This document shows, piece after piece, positions 56,074-64,000 of a stretch of DNA of 64,000 nucleotides. The stretch comes from Hahella ganghwensis DSM 17046 (GTDB taxonomy: Bacteria; Pseudomonadota; Gammaproteobacteria; Pseudomonadales; Oleiphilaceae). Location of the stretch: the NCBI RefSeq assembly GCF_000376785.1, contig NZ_AQXX01000119.1, positions 1 through 64,000 of the forward strand, given 5' to 3'. The notes beneath the pieces are model-generated. The model made no database searches. It saw nothing but the letters and a program-made list of their open reading frames with translations, and was not told the origin of the DNA. The first letter of the stretch is position 1. The number at the start of each line of letters is the position of its first letter. A program made the position numbers and the translations under genes.

Positions 56074-56184
56074 AATTGATGACTCACTTGGAGCATCTTG
56101 TTCGTGCTGCGAAATTACTAACAAATTAAATGCAGTTGCCCCTGTCAGTATTCAGTCTGATTTCAAAGAGACGGTTTCCGGGGC

Positions 56185-56622
56185 TTATCTGCTGATGGCG
56201 TAAGAGCCTTCGAACGTCATCGCATCTGACATGCCTGCATTGATTCTGGTGTTTAGTTGAAATCTTGCCAATCCTCTGCGGTGAAACAGCTTTAACGCTT
56301 TTTCAATCTGTTCTTCTGAATCAAACCCACAGGTGGCTGTAATGTCACTGGTTACCGGTGCAATAAAGCGGCTGTGGCTTTCATGGATCATAATATCAGC
56401 CTGCAGATTCCGTTCTTTGGTCATCAGGTAAATCAGTCCCCATCCTGCCAGCACTGCAGTCGAGTATAGGCTGCCGCCAAATGCGGTTCCCTTATCATTA
56501 CGGTTGGGTGGCAATGGAGCCCGTAATGTCAGGGACATGCCATCGTACTTTAACACCTGCAGTTTCATTGCCTGCGTGATGGGGATATCGCTGTAAAAGG
56601 TATTCTGTAGTAACTCAATCAT
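56185..56622 (-). CDS. Hotdog-fold thioesterase domain protein (YiiD C-terminal type)
   Basis: The 145-residue protein resembles the thioesterase domain found at the C-terminus of YiiD: LRAPLPPNRNDKGTAFGGSLYSTAVLAGWGLIYL, followed by ADIMIHESHSRFIAPVTSD. The Asn-rich PPNRNDKGTAFGGS segment is the active-site region of the hotdog fold. Here it stands without the YiiD acetyltransferase domain. Substrate unknown. It is 40 bases downstream of arfB on the same strand. Confidence 0.82.
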   Translation of the reverse strand: MIELLQNTFYSDIPITQAMKLQVLKYDGMSLTLRAPLPPNRNDKGTAFGGSLYSTAVLAGWGLIYLMTKERNLQADIMIHESHSRFIAPVTSDITATCGFDSEEQIEKALKLFHRRGLARFQLNTRINAGMSDAMTFEGSYAISR

Positions 56623-56662
56623 GGTTATGCCAGCTCAAGACAGTCTCTTGAATATGCAGACC

Positions 56663-57073
56663 CTAGTCGATTCGTCCCCGTAAGGATTTAATCCTGCCGC
56701 GTTTGGTCTTGCTGTCCATGCGTTTATTCTGGGAAGAGCGTGTCGGTTTGGTGGGCTTGCGTTTCTTCTGAACTCTGGTCGCGTCTTTTATCAAGCCGAT
56801 CAAGCGTTGTTCAGCTGCCTGACGGTTCAGCTCCTGACTTTTATGTTCCTGAGATTTGATAATAATCACACCATCTTTGCTAATACGATGGTCGTTGTAG
56901 GCCAATAGTCTCTCTTTGTAAAAATCCGGCAGGGAAGAGGCCTTGATATCGAATCGCAAATGGATGGCGCTGGATACTTTGTTGACGTTCTGGCCTCCGG
57001 CCCCCTGGGCGCGAATGGCACTATATTCAAGTTCGCTATCGGGGATGGAGACACTATTGGAGACAATCAGCAT
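56663..57073 (-). CDS. arfB: Peptidyl-tRNA hydrolase ArfB (YaeJ), ribosome rescue
   Basis: ArfB rescues ribosomes stalled at mRNA ends. The 136-residue protein has the GGQ catalytic motif (residues 26-28, [19 protein letters not shown]) and the long basic C-terminal tail ([36 protein letters not shown]) that enters the mRNA channel. The start ATG at 57073 fits the family length, though no clear ribosome binding site is seen. Confidence 0.93.
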   Translation of the reverse strand: MLIVSNSVSIPDSELEYSAIRAQGAGGQNVNKVSSAIHLRFDIKASSLPDFYKERLLAYNDHRISKDGVIIIKSQEHKSQELNRQAAEQRLIGLIKDATRVQKKRKPTKPTRSSQNKRMDSKTKRGRIKSLRGRID

Positions 57074-57430
57074 ATTTGGTGGTATCGGAACCTGTTCTCA
57101 GTAATGGATTCCACACAGCGGTTTTTTGATTCCGGCTGGGCTTTCGCTATTTCGGCGTCTATGATCTCTTAACATTATGGCATTATTTTCCAAGGGTTGT
57201 CCTAGGGGCGCAAGATTTGTCTTAGAGGTTATTGAAGTGAGCCAACCCTGAGGAGCTGTTTCAGTTCGTTACTTGACTCGTGGTCTGTATATAAATACAG
57301 TGGTCGAGCTGGCTAATGATCCATTTTTCAAAGCTATTATCGAAAGCTATTATCGATAAACCCTGTGTTTTTATAGAACCTACTTTATAGAACCAATGTT
57401 GAACAGATTTCATTATGAGGAAAACTAAGT
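57074..57430. other. Divergent intergenic region with LexA box
   Basis: The 357-base region between arfB and the yebG homologue carries no gene. It contains the LexA site listed separately. Confidence 0.6.
57283..57302 (+). promoter_or_regulatory. LexA (SOS) box upstream of the yebG homologue
   Basis: CTG at 57285-57287 and CAG at 57298-57300 are separated by ten AT-rich bases (TATATAAATA), matching the gammaproteobacterial CTG-N10-CAG LexA consensus. It is 129 bases upstream of the ATG. SOS control of yebG is known in E. coli. Confidence 0.85.
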
Positions 57431-57709
57431 ATGGGCGTTGGAGTACTTTATTATTCAGAACGCGATGCGTTAGAGGATGTCATGGCTGATCCTGAAAACC
57501 TGTTATTTGCATCCAAAAAAGACGCTGACGAGCGTGATAAAATGCTCGAATATTCCGAGGCCCTGCTTATGTTCCTGCAGCGGGAAGTCCCGGATCTCAC
57601 TGATGATCTGGCTGAGCAGGTGGCGATGAAAATTGCTGAAAACCGCCATCTTTTTGCCAGGGCGGCCAAGACACCCGATGTTCTGTACGGTGAGTCTGAA
57701 GACGAATAG
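57431..57709 (+). CDS. yebG: YebG-like SOS-regulated protein
   Basis: The 92-residue acidic protein matches the YebG layout (VLYYSERDALEDVM; FASKKDADERDKMLEYSEALLMFLQREVPDL; ARAAKTPDVLYGESEDE). YebG is a DNA-damage-inducible protein of unknown mechanism. The LexA box upstream supports the call. The ATG has GAGGAAAA upstream. It ends with TAG, after which the same frame stays open for another 266 codons. Confidence 0.85.
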   Translation: MGVGVLYYSERDALEDVMADPENLLFASKKDADERDKMLEYSEALLMFLQREVPDLTDDLAEQVAMKIAENRHLFARAAKTPDVLYGESEDE

Positions 57710-57787
57710 ACCGGTGAACAAGAGAGCAAGAAAATCCGAGAACCAGAGAACGAAAGCTTCGACGGCCAGGAACCACTGAGTAATATT

Positions 57788-58507
57788 TTGGTTTTATCAG
57801 GAAGTGATCAATCCGAGGCTGGCCTGTCTGTCGTTGGCGTAGGCGATGTAACGGCGGACATACTGGTGTATATCGCCAATCGGCCTCCTGTTGCGCCTTA
57901 TGATCGGTTGAATACACTGGTCCCGCTGCGTGCTGGCGAAATAAGCGATATTGTTGAGAAAACCGGTAATCACTGGCGCAAAATCTTCAATCTCTATGCC
58001 AAACTGGGATATTTTCTTACCCTCAAAAACGCTCTGGCAATTGAAGACAGATCAGTATCCGAAGACGGTCCTGGTGCATTCTCTGGCAGTCGTCGGGAAG
58101 GGCTGACAGTAAGCCTGCCCGAAATAACAGGCCGGACCGGAGTAGAGCTCCAAAGTTGGAAGGGGCTCCAAAGTCGGAAAGAGCTCCAATGCTGGAAAGA
58201 ATGCCAGAGCTGGCAGGAATATCGAGACCACTTTCTTTTGCAGGCAGGAAGCCGGCAGGCACTCTTGTTTTCGGAGCCAGTGTCTTCAGCGTCAGAGATC
58301 ACCAATCAAGCCTGCCGCGTTGTCATGGGGAAGCAATATGCCCAATCGCTGGGGGTGGCCAACTGGTTCGACGACTGGAACATGATTGATGAGGCGTTCA
58401 GTATCAGTCGTCGTGGCCGGATGATTTTGTGTCCCTACTTTGACTATCGGCAATTAAGCAACGACAAGCTTGATCACTTGGTGCGTCTGGTGACAACACT
58501 CATCTAA
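57788..58507 (+). CDS. Unknown protein (possibly DUF6942), in frame with yebG after a TAG
   Basis: The core starting near VTADILVYIANRPPVAPYDRLNTLVPLRAGEISDIVEKTGNHWRKIFNLYAKLGY reminds me of proteins annotated DUF6942, from memory only. A variable middle contains four 6-residue repeats (LQSWKG, LQSRKE, LQCWKE, CQSWQE), then GKQYAQSLGVANWFDDWN and a C-terminal helix. The only start codon before the conserved part is a TTG at 57788 with at best a weak ribosome binding site (TGAG). The frame continues unbroken from the yebG TAG, so translation could also arise by readthrough. Confidence 0.65.
   Translation: MVLSGSDQSEAGLSVVGVGDVTADILVYIANRPPVAPYDRLNTLVPLRAGEISDIVEKTGNHWRKIFNLYAKLGYFLTLKNALAIEDRSVSEDGPGAFSGSRREGLTVSLPEITGRTGVELQSWKGLQSRKELQCWKECQSWQEYRDHFLLQAGSRQALLFSEPVSSASEITNQACRVVMGKQYAQSLGVANWFDDWNMIDEAFSISRRGRMILCPYFDYRQLSNDKLDHLVRLVTTLI
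58148..58219 (+). repeat. Four degenerate 18-bp tandem repeats inside the gene
   Basis: Units of the form CTCCAAAGTTGGAAGGGG repeat in register with the reading frame, encoding six-residue units. They diverge progressively and probably arose by slippage, giving an insertion inside the protein. Confidence 0.75.
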
Positions 58508-58526
58508 ACCAACACACTACGCTGGT

Positions 58527-60572
58527 TTATTCTTCATGCTTGTATTGGCTCACCAGCTTTTGCTGCAATGCTGTCGGGACGACGTCGTAGTGGCTGAACT
58601 CCATGGTAAATAACCCCTCGCCACCTGTCATCGACTTCAACTTGGATTGATAGTCCTCCAGCTCCCCCATGGGAACCAGGGCTGTCACTGATACCCGGTT
58701 GCGTGGCAAGCTGGTACTGCCACTGATCATTCCGCGGGATGATGACAGATGTCCGGTGATGTCTCCGAGACTGCTCGCCGGCGCTGTGATTTTTAGATGC
58801 ACGACTGGCTCCAGGACGACCGGATGAGCGCTCCGGACAGCTTCAAGAAATGCTTTTTTCCCGGCTGTGAGAAAGGCAATTTCTTTTGAGTCGACGGAAT
58901 GGTGCTTGCCATCATAAACAGTGACTTTAATGTCTTGTATGGGAAAACCGGCAATAGCACCTGAATCAAGAATCTGCCGAATCCCTTTCTCAACACCGGG
59001 AATAAATTGAGAGGGAATGGCGCCACCCACCACTTTGTTCTCAAACTCAAAACCTTTGCCTCGTTCGAGAGGAGTGATACGTAAAAACACCTCCCCAAAC
59101 TGACCGGCTCCCCCGGTTTGTTTTTTATGGCGATGATGACCTTCGGCGGGTTTGGAAATGGTTTCCCGGTAGGCTATGGAGGGTGGGTGAGTTTTCACCT
59201 CAACGTTGAACTGATTGCTCATTCTTTCCAGGATGACATTCAAGTGCATGTCGCCCATGCCGTACATGACGGTCTCATTGAGCGAAGCCCGGTGTTCTAT
59301 TCTCAGACTTGGGTCCTCCGCTGCCAGCTTCTGAAGCGCTTCTGACAGCTTTTGCTCGTCCCCCCTGCGAATGGGTTCAATGGCTATTCCATAGAGCGGT
59401 GGCGGAAAATCCACGGATTTGAGGTGGTAATGATCTTCGTCATTCGAATCATGCAGAACCGCGTCGAAATCGATGTCTTCCACTTTCGATATGGCACAGA
59501 TATCACCGGGAATACCACGACTGACCTCCCAGGTTTTTTTCCCTTGCAGTTTGAGGAGGTGAGATACCTTGAAGGGCTTGCGGGAGTTACCGATATACAA
59601 TTGGGTATTGGGAGAAATGGTTCCCTGATGGATGCGAAAGATACCCAGGCGACCAACGTAAGGATCGACGGTCACTTTGAATACATGAGCGATCGCATGC
59701 CGGTCAGGTTCCGCCTCAACGCTGACCTTCACGGCCTCGTCTCCTTCGCCTTTGAGAAACAATGGCGGATTGCTTTCTTTTGGTGTGGGCATGAGTCGGG
59801 CAAATACTTGCAATAACTCATCAATGCCAGCGCCGGACTGCGCAGAGACAAAACAGACAGGGATTAAATGTCCTTCCCTCAATGCTTGTTCAAACGGCTC
59901 GTGCAACTGGTCTGGTGTCAGTGCCTGACCTTGTTCAAGATAAACTTCCATGAGTTGTTCATCTACCTCGACGACCTGGTCTACCAGAGCGTCGTGGGCA
60001 TCACTGACGGAGGAAAAGTCAGTGGTGAGAGATTCATCAGGCGCGAAAAAACAATCCACCACACGACTGCCGTTCTCGGCAGGAAGATTGATTGGCAGGC
60101 TCTCAGGGCCAAAGGTCTCTTGGATGTTCGTCATCAATTCCTGAAAATCGAGTTCGTTACTGTCGATCTTGTTGACGATGATCATCCGGCAGAGTTGCCG
60201 CTGTTTGGCGGCCGTCATGACTCGTTCTGTTACCATTTCCACGCCCGCTTGAGCATTGATAACAATGGCGGCAGAATCCGCCGCGGGAAGCACACATAAT
60301 GCCCGACCGATAAAATCAGGGTATCCGGGGGTGTCCAGGAAATTGATATGGGCAGTCTCAAAATCGAGGCTGCACACCGATGAGTAAAGAGAATGCCCCA
60401 ACGCTTTTTCCTGAGGATCAAAGTCCGTCAGCGTGGTGCCTTTGTCCACGCTTCCCGCTGTGGGTATTTCGCCTGAACGGGCTAGCAGGGCTTCAAGAAG
60501 TGTGGTCTTGCCTGAGCCGACGTGGCCCAGCAGTGCGATGTTGCGAATATTGTCAGTAGTATACTGTGCCAT
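58527..60572 (-). CDS. Elongation factor G paralogue (EF-G-like)
   Basis: A translational GTPase of 681 residues with P-loop GHVGSGKTTLLEALL, switch II DTPGYPDFIGRA, NKID, and the later EF-G domains (PSIAYRETI, HHRHKKQTGGAGQFGEVF, and the C-terminal SRGMISGSTSLPRNRVSVTALVPMGELEDY). The P-loop carries GHVGSGKT rather than the GHIDAGKT of canonical EF-G, and domain IV is divergent, placing it with the second, EF-G-like group. The role of this group is not settled. The gene stands alone. Confidence 0.88.
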   Translation of the reverse strand: MAQYTTDNIRNIALLGHVGSGKTTLLEALLARSGEIPTAGSVDKGTTLTDFDPQEKALGHSLYSSVCSLDFETAHINFLDTPGYPDFIGRALCVLPAADSAAIVINAQAGVEMVTERVMTAAKQRQLCRMIIVNKIDSNELDFQELMTNIQETFGPESLPINLPAENGSRVVDCFFAPDESLTTDFSSVSDAHDALVDQVVEVDEQLMEVYLEQGQALTPDQLHEPFEQALREGHLIPVCFVSAQSGAGIDELLQVFARLMPTPKESNPPLFLKGEGDEAVKVSVEAEPDRHAIAHVFKVTVDPYVGRLGIFRIHQGTISPNTQLYIGNSRKPFKVSHLLKLQGKKTWEVSRGIPGDICAISKVEDIDFDAVLHDSNDEDHYHLKSVDFPPPLYGIAIEPIRRGDEQKLSEALQKLAAEDPSLRIEHRASLNETVMYGMGDMHLNVILERMSNQFNVEVKTHPPSIAYRETISKPAEGHHRHKKQTGGAGQFGEVFLRITPLERGKGFEFENKVVGGAIPSQFIPGVEKGIRQILDSGAIAGFPIQDIKVTVYDGKHHSVDSKEIAFLTAGKKAFLEAVRSAHPVVLEPVVHLKITAPASSLGDITGHLSSSRGMISGSTSLPRNRVSVTALVPMGELEDYQSKLKSMTGGEGLFTMEFSHYDVVPTALQQKLVSQYKHEE

Positions 60573-60916
60573 TTTGGCTGCCCCTTGTTTTTAATAGGCA
60601 TGTGCCCGATCTGGTATGAGTCTCTAGACCCTTGGAGCTTCGGCCAGCCGCCGGACCACTCGCAACTACTGACTATTTCAACTACTGATTAGCTCAGCGT
60701 CTGATTAGCTCAATGGCTGGCTATTTCTACTAATGATTAACGCAGTTACTGGCTGCCACAATTGCAGCGTACTGGCTTGAATTGATCTTGTGCTTATATA
60801 GTCATTAAAGCAAAAAAAGCTCGTTAGTGTGAAAAATCCGCCGCGAGTTTTTCAAAGGTGCGAAGTCTGGTAAATTCTTGCACCTTAAAATGATGTGCAT
60901 GATTTGCTGTTGAATA
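60573..60916. other. Divergent intergenic region
   Basis: The 344-base region carries no gene. A short direct repeat (TGATTAGCTCA) occurs twice around 60685-60710. No convincing promoter was identified. Confidence 0.45.
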
Positions 60917-61675
60917 ATGAAAAAAATTATAGGCGTTGCGTTTCTGTTGTTTATTGCTGTGACCTCCGTGGTCTTGTTTGCGGGGGCATTGTGTCTCTGG
61001 TTATGTACGCGGTGGGTGGATGATCGTCTGATACTACTTCATCGATACACCTGTTTTTGGGCTTATCTGTACGTATGGGCAAGGCCGGCCTGGGCGGTTA
61101 CCTTTGTTGATAAGTCCAAGATCGATCCAAAACGAACCTACGTTGTGGTTTCCAATCATCAGTCACTGTTGGATATCCTGGTGGTATTCGGGTTGTTCTT
61201 CCATTTCAAATGGGTATCAAAAGCTGAAATATTCAGGCTTCCCCTGATTGGCTGGAATATGGTGCTGAATCGTTATGTAAAGTTGAAACGGGGTGATGCT
61301 GAAAGCGTCGGACAGATGATGAAGGCTGCCGAGTCGCATTTGCAGCAGGGGAGCTCGGTGTACATGTTTCCGGAAGGCACCCGTTCGTTTGACGGGCGTC
61401 TGAAGCACTTCAAGCCGGGAGCTTTCATACTGGCCAGAAAGTTACAGCTACCAATTCTGCCGGTTGTCATTGAGGGGACGACTCAGGCATTGCCCAAGCA
61501 TAGTCTGGAGTTTCACGGGCATCATAAGATTACAGTCAAGGTATTAGAGGCTATTGAGCCTGAGCAGCACGGTAATATGGACGATATTGAATTGGCTGAG
61601 CATACCCGTCAGTTGTTTGCTGAAGAAATCGCCAGGTTGAGAAAGGTGGATGTGGATCAGGTTGTGAGTGTGTGA
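60917..61675 (+). CDS. 1-acyl-glycerol-3-phosphate acyltransferase family protein (PlsC-like)
   Basis: An inner-membrane acyltransferase for phospholipid synthesis or remodelling. An N-terminal membrane segment (residues 4-32) precedes the motifs H81-QSLL-D86 (NHQSLLD), FPEGTRS (151-157) and the later PVVIEGT. The 252-residue length is typical. It could be the main PlsC or one of several paralogues. The ATG lies in an AT-rich region with no strong ribosome binding site. Confidence 0.92.
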   Translation: MKKIIGVAFLLFIAVTSVVLFAGALCLWLCTRWVDDRLILLHRYTCFWAYLYVWARPAWAVTFVDKSKIDPKRTYVVVSNHQSLLDILVVFGLFFHFKWVSKAEIFRLPLIGWNMVLNRYVKLKRGDAESVGQMMKAAESHLQQGSSVYMFPEGTRSFDGRLKHFKPGAFILARKLQLPILPVVIEGTTQALPKHSLEFHGHHKITVKVLEAIEPEQHGNMDDIELAEHTRQLFAEEIARLRKVDVDQVVSV

Positions 61676-61799
61676 AGCCTCCGTCCCCTCTATTGGTTGC
61701 TTCTATGCAACCGGCATGTCCATGTACTTTCTCAACGTTAGGTTCTGCGCTTTTTTCAATATACTTTGTTATTACATCTAATCCTTCTATTCCCTGTTT

Positions 61800-62075
61800 T
61801 CATTCGTCAGATAGTGCTACCCGGTCATAAATTCCTGTCACGTTAGTGAAGTGCAGGACCAGTGTATGGGAGTAGCGTTTTTCTGAGTCGTGAAGGTGGT
61901 ACTTGAAGCGGGATTGCTTTCCTGTCTGCAGGAAGGCGTCGTAGTCCTTTACCAGTTCTCTGACGTCACTGGTCAGCTCGGTGCTCCAGGTCGCTTTGAA
62001 TGGTCCCAATACTGCTCCGCCTGTCAGACATATGGTCACTTCATGGTTGGTTAACGCTTTGGTTTGGGCGGTCAT
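61800..62075 (-). CDS. Hypothetical cytosolic protein, 91 residues
   Basis: The family is not recognised. From the ATG at 62075 (AGGAGAAAAATA upstream) the product has a beta-rich start (ALTNHEVTICLTGGAVLGPFKATW) and a His/Arg-rich later half (FKYHLHDSEKRYSHTLVLHFTNV). The frame is open for 57 codons further upstream, but that part lacks a ribosome binding site and is low-quality sequence. It stands alone, convergent with plsC. Confidence 0.65.
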   Translation of the reverse strand: MTAQTKALTNHEVTICLTGGAVLGPFKATWSTELTSDVRELVKDYDAFLQTGKQSRFKYHLHDSEKRYSHTLVLHFTNVTGIYDRVALSDE

Positions 62076-62444
62076 TATTTTTCTCCTGCACAAATTGGGA
62101 ATCTTTTTATAGTTTAGTGAACAATCCCGGTTTCGTCTGACAGTTAAGCTGGGCGGACTAAGAATAAGTTCGGGAGTTGCCTGGAAGAAGTTAACTTCCC
62201 GCTTCTTTATGTTGCAAAAATGAAACTTATAACCTGATGATTTCACTCGAAATTTGGTCTGATGAGTATGACCTGTTGCGAGATTGCGACATTTGGCCTA
62301 TCCAGATGAGAACGTGCTTTTATGTAACCTTATGAAAATAAAGAATAATCTATAGTTGGCACTAATATTGAATAGATGGCTTTGACTATCACTCAGATTA
62401 AACATGCGGAATCTGGGATAAAAATTCGATAAAGGAACAAGGTA
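62076..62444. other. Divergent intergenic region
   Basis: 369 AT-rich bases between two divergent genes. No gene, repeat or clear promoter pair was found. Confidence 0.45.
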
Positions 62445-62918
62445 ATGACTATGCTAAAGGCGATGAAAAACACGACAGCCATGATTCTGGCCGGTTCTCT
62501 GGTAGCAGGCGGGTTGCTTGCATGTAGTGAGGAAACGAAAGCACCTGAAGATCAAGCATCTTTGGAGCAGCCGGCGGCGAATGAAGGGGAAAGCGTTTCT
62601 TATTCCGTCAGTGAAGTGTCAGAAATGGAAGAGACCGCACCGATGGAGCCCACGCCTCTGCAGAATTCTCCTGAGCTGGATGCATCCATGTCTCCTTCTG
62701 AGCGTGCTTTTACTGCTTTGGACGCCAACCAGGACACGTTGTTGGACGAGCAGGAAGTTTCCGTCAATGCCACAATTCACCAGGACTTTGAAGCCATCGA
62801 TCTGGATCAGAATGGCATGGTATCCCTGAACGAGTTCATGGTTTACGCGGGTGAAGCGACGGCCGCAGGTGTAGAATCATCAGAGCCGGCCATGGAAGAA
62901 GCGGTACCAGCTGAATAA
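62445..62918 (+). CDS. EF-hand lipoprotein
   Basis: A 157-residue predicted lipoprotein: signal peptide with lipobox LLAC (Cys27), a Glu/Ser/Pro-rich acidic linker, and two calcium-binding EF-hand loops, DANQDTLLDEQE and DLDQNGMVSLNE. An acidic tail follows. It should sit in the envelope facing the periplasm or cell surface and bind calcium. No partner is adjacent except a hairpin and the hybrid kinase on the other strand. Confidence 0.8.
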   Translation: MTMLKAMKNTTAMILAGSLVAGGLLACSEETKAPEDQASLEQPAANEGESVSYSVSEVSEMEETAPMEPTPLQNSPELDASMSPSERAFTALDANQDTLLDEQEVSVNATIHQDFEAIDLDQNGMVSLNEFMVYAGEATAAGVESSEPAMEEAVPAE

Positions 62919-62937
62919 TCAACTGCTCTCAGGCATG

Positions 62938-62961
62938 GGCGTTTCGCTGAAGCGGAACGCC
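62938..62961 (+). terminator. Hairpin after the EF-hand lipoprotein gene
   Basis: GGCGTTTCGC and GCGGAACGCC form a 10-pair stem (one G-U) with a TGAA loop, in the gap between two convergent genes. The T-tract is missing. Confidence 0.5.
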
Positions 62962-63003
62962 TGGCCGTGTTCTAATCCTGCCAAATTTCCTATTATTCCG
63001 GAT

Positions 63004-64000
63004 TCAAGCCGCTTCCACTTCTCTTAATTTCTGATCCAGTTCCTGAAGAGCCGGTTCAAAAGCCTTGTACCAAGTGGTCACGGATTCAGAATCGTTCTCC
63101 ATCGCTGATTTTTCTATTTGAGAGCAAATATGCTGGAGCCTAGAGCCACCAATCGTGCCCGTTAAACCTTTTAGTGAATGAGCTTGCCGTTGGATGTCTT
63201 CAAGGTTCATCGAGGAGTGGGCCTTTTGAAGTTTAGCTGCACGATCCGGCGATTCCCGCAAAAATAGTGTGATCATTTTATGCAAGATATTTTCCCGGTT
63301 ATCCATGCGCTTTAACGCACTCTGCCTGTCCCAGACGCATAGCTCTTCCAGTGATAGCTCCTCTTTTTCCATGGAGGGTGTTGGGCGAGTCGCATTTTCC
63401 GGTGTATCCATGGTTTTGGGAGGTGTGACTGCCCCTTGGCCATTGTCTGGGGCCCCTTGGTCATCGTCGGGCGACTGGGGAAGCCAGTTGATCAGTTTGG
63501 ATTTCAGCTCTGCCGGATCAACTGGCTTGCTGATATAGTCACTCATGCCTGCTGCCAGACAGTAATCCCGGTCTCCTGTCATGGCTCCCGCAGTCAAGGC
63601 AATGATCGGAATGTCTTTGACGTCAGCTCCTGTATGGCCGGCACGGATTTTCTTGGTCGCTGTAAAGCCGTCCATGATAGGCATTTGGCAATCCATCAGA
63701 ATGAGTGAGGGGAGTTCTTCTTTGGTGCATCTCTCTATATAGGTGAGAACTTCCTGTCCGTTGGCGGTCAGGATAATATCAAACCCATAATCCACCAGCA
63801 GATCCTTCACCACCTCTCGGTTAATCATGACATCATCGGCGACCAACAGTCTGATACCCTTGTAGCCATAAAGTTTATCTTCCAAAAAGGAGCTCAGGAG
63901 CTTTTGGCTGCTCTGAGAGGAGGCAACCTCGTATTCAGTTGGGTAGAACTCATGAGCCATTCTGATCAGCTCGTCAGGGGAAAGTGGCTTGACCAGAGTG
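63004..64000 (-). CDS. Hybrid histidine kinase, C-terminal part (5' end outside window)
   Basis: The frame is open past 63960 to the window edge, so the ATG there is internal. At the edge it reads LVKPLSPDELIRM, the end of one receiver domain. A second receiver domain follows (ADDVMINREVV, phospho-acceptor Asp in LMDCQMPIMDGF, TAG, SKPVDP), then a Pro/Gly-rich linker and a C-terminal Hpt domain (QAHSLKGLTGTIGG with the phospho-His). This REC-REC-Hpt order is typical of large tripartite sensor kinases such as BarA-like proteins. The sensor and kinase domains lie to the right of the window. Confidence 0.9.
   Translation of the reverse strand, partial: TLVKPLSPDELIRMAHEFYPTEYEVASSQSSQKLLSSFLEDKLYGYKGIRLLVADDVMINREVVKDLLVDYGFDIILTANGQEVLTYIERCTKEELPSLILMDCQMPIMDGFTATKKIRAGHTGADVKDIPIIALTAGAMTGDRDYCLAAGMSDYISKPVDPAELKSKLINWLPQSPDDDQGAPDNGQGAVTPPKTMDTPENATRPTPSMEKEELSLEELCVWDRQSALKRMDNRENILHKMITLFLRESPDRAAKLQKAHSSMNLEDIQRQAHSLKGLTGTIGGSRLQHICSQIEKSAMENDSESVTTWYKAFEPALQELDQKLREVEAA

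Noticed and set aside
63004..63960. Stand-alone response regulator starting at the ATG at 63960
   Set aside because: The frame continues to the window edge and encodes the KP-containing end of another receiver domain, so the ATG is internal to a hybrid kinase.

Overview
The window looks like chromosomal DNA of a marine-type gammaproteobacterium. The block rhodanese-grxC-secB next to gpmI-envC-ctpA-polysaccharide deacetylase, the hisB-hisH-hisA-hisF cluster, mutY-yggX, a DUF3622 gene and a YaeQ gene are typical of the Hahella/Marinobacter/Oceanospirillales-Pseudomonadales neighbourhood. This placement is inferred from gene content and order; there is no rRNA in the window to confirm it.

Layout. 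(1) 1-10,450 is an accessory region that probably belongs to an island integrated at the 3' end of a tRNA-Phe gene (10,449-10,524). A tyrosine recombinase lies directly beside the tRNA. Next comes a small type VI secretion cassette (an Hcp tube protein, a 469-residue candidate effector and a 263-residue candidate immunity protein with stop-start overlap), then an unknown small gene, then an Rhs/YD-repeat gene pair in which the conserved Rhs core is encoded by a second gene with its own signal peptide. (2) 10,600-31,900 is mostly housekeeping: yggX-mutY, the late histidine genes, a cell-envelope set (DUF2244 protein, deacetylase, CtpA protease, EnvC), gpmI, the secB region with an unusual run of 7-base repeats, YaeQ, a PRPP synthetase homologue, an AI-2E/PerM-type permease, an Omp85-type outer-membrane protein, a chemotaxis receptor and a DUF3622 protein. 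(3) 31,927-44,180 is one long minus-strand gene set: YjfI (DUF2170), PspA/IM30, a TerB-like protein, a YqiJ/NfeD-like membrane protein, a YqiK-type flotillin, a 1781-residue AAA+ ATPase of the DUF3686 family, a rhomboid protease, a zinc-ribbon protein and a membrane-hairpin protein. Two identical 12-bp palindromes spaced by two helical turns lie upstream of its first gene. It reads as a membrane-remodelling or membrane-stress system and is the most interesting locus in the window. (4) 45,200-54,600 holds a periplasmic solute-binding protein, a LysR regulator and the glycine/serine module gcvH-gcvP-glyA-sdaA-gcvT. (5) 54,700-64,000 is mixed: PBP7-type endopeptidase, thioesterase, ArfB, a yebG homologue with a clear upstream LexA box followed in the same reading frame by a second ORF after a single TAG, an EF-G paralogue, an acyltransferase, an EF-hand lipoprotein, and the 3' part of a hybrid histidine kinase running off the right edge.

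How the parts fit. The glycine module would split glycine into a one-carbon unit (GcvHPT), interconvert glycine and serine (GlyA) and deaminate serine to pyruvate (SdaA), so it can serve amino-acid catabolism; the LysR gene divergent from gcvH is a plausible regulator. The PspA-flotillin-ATPase operon combines an ESCRT-III-like membrane coat protein, a microdomain scaffold, an AAA+ motor and an intramembrane protease, a combination suggesting controlled repair or remodelling of the inner membrane. Functions given for unknown genes are inferences from sequence features and context only; no database search was run.
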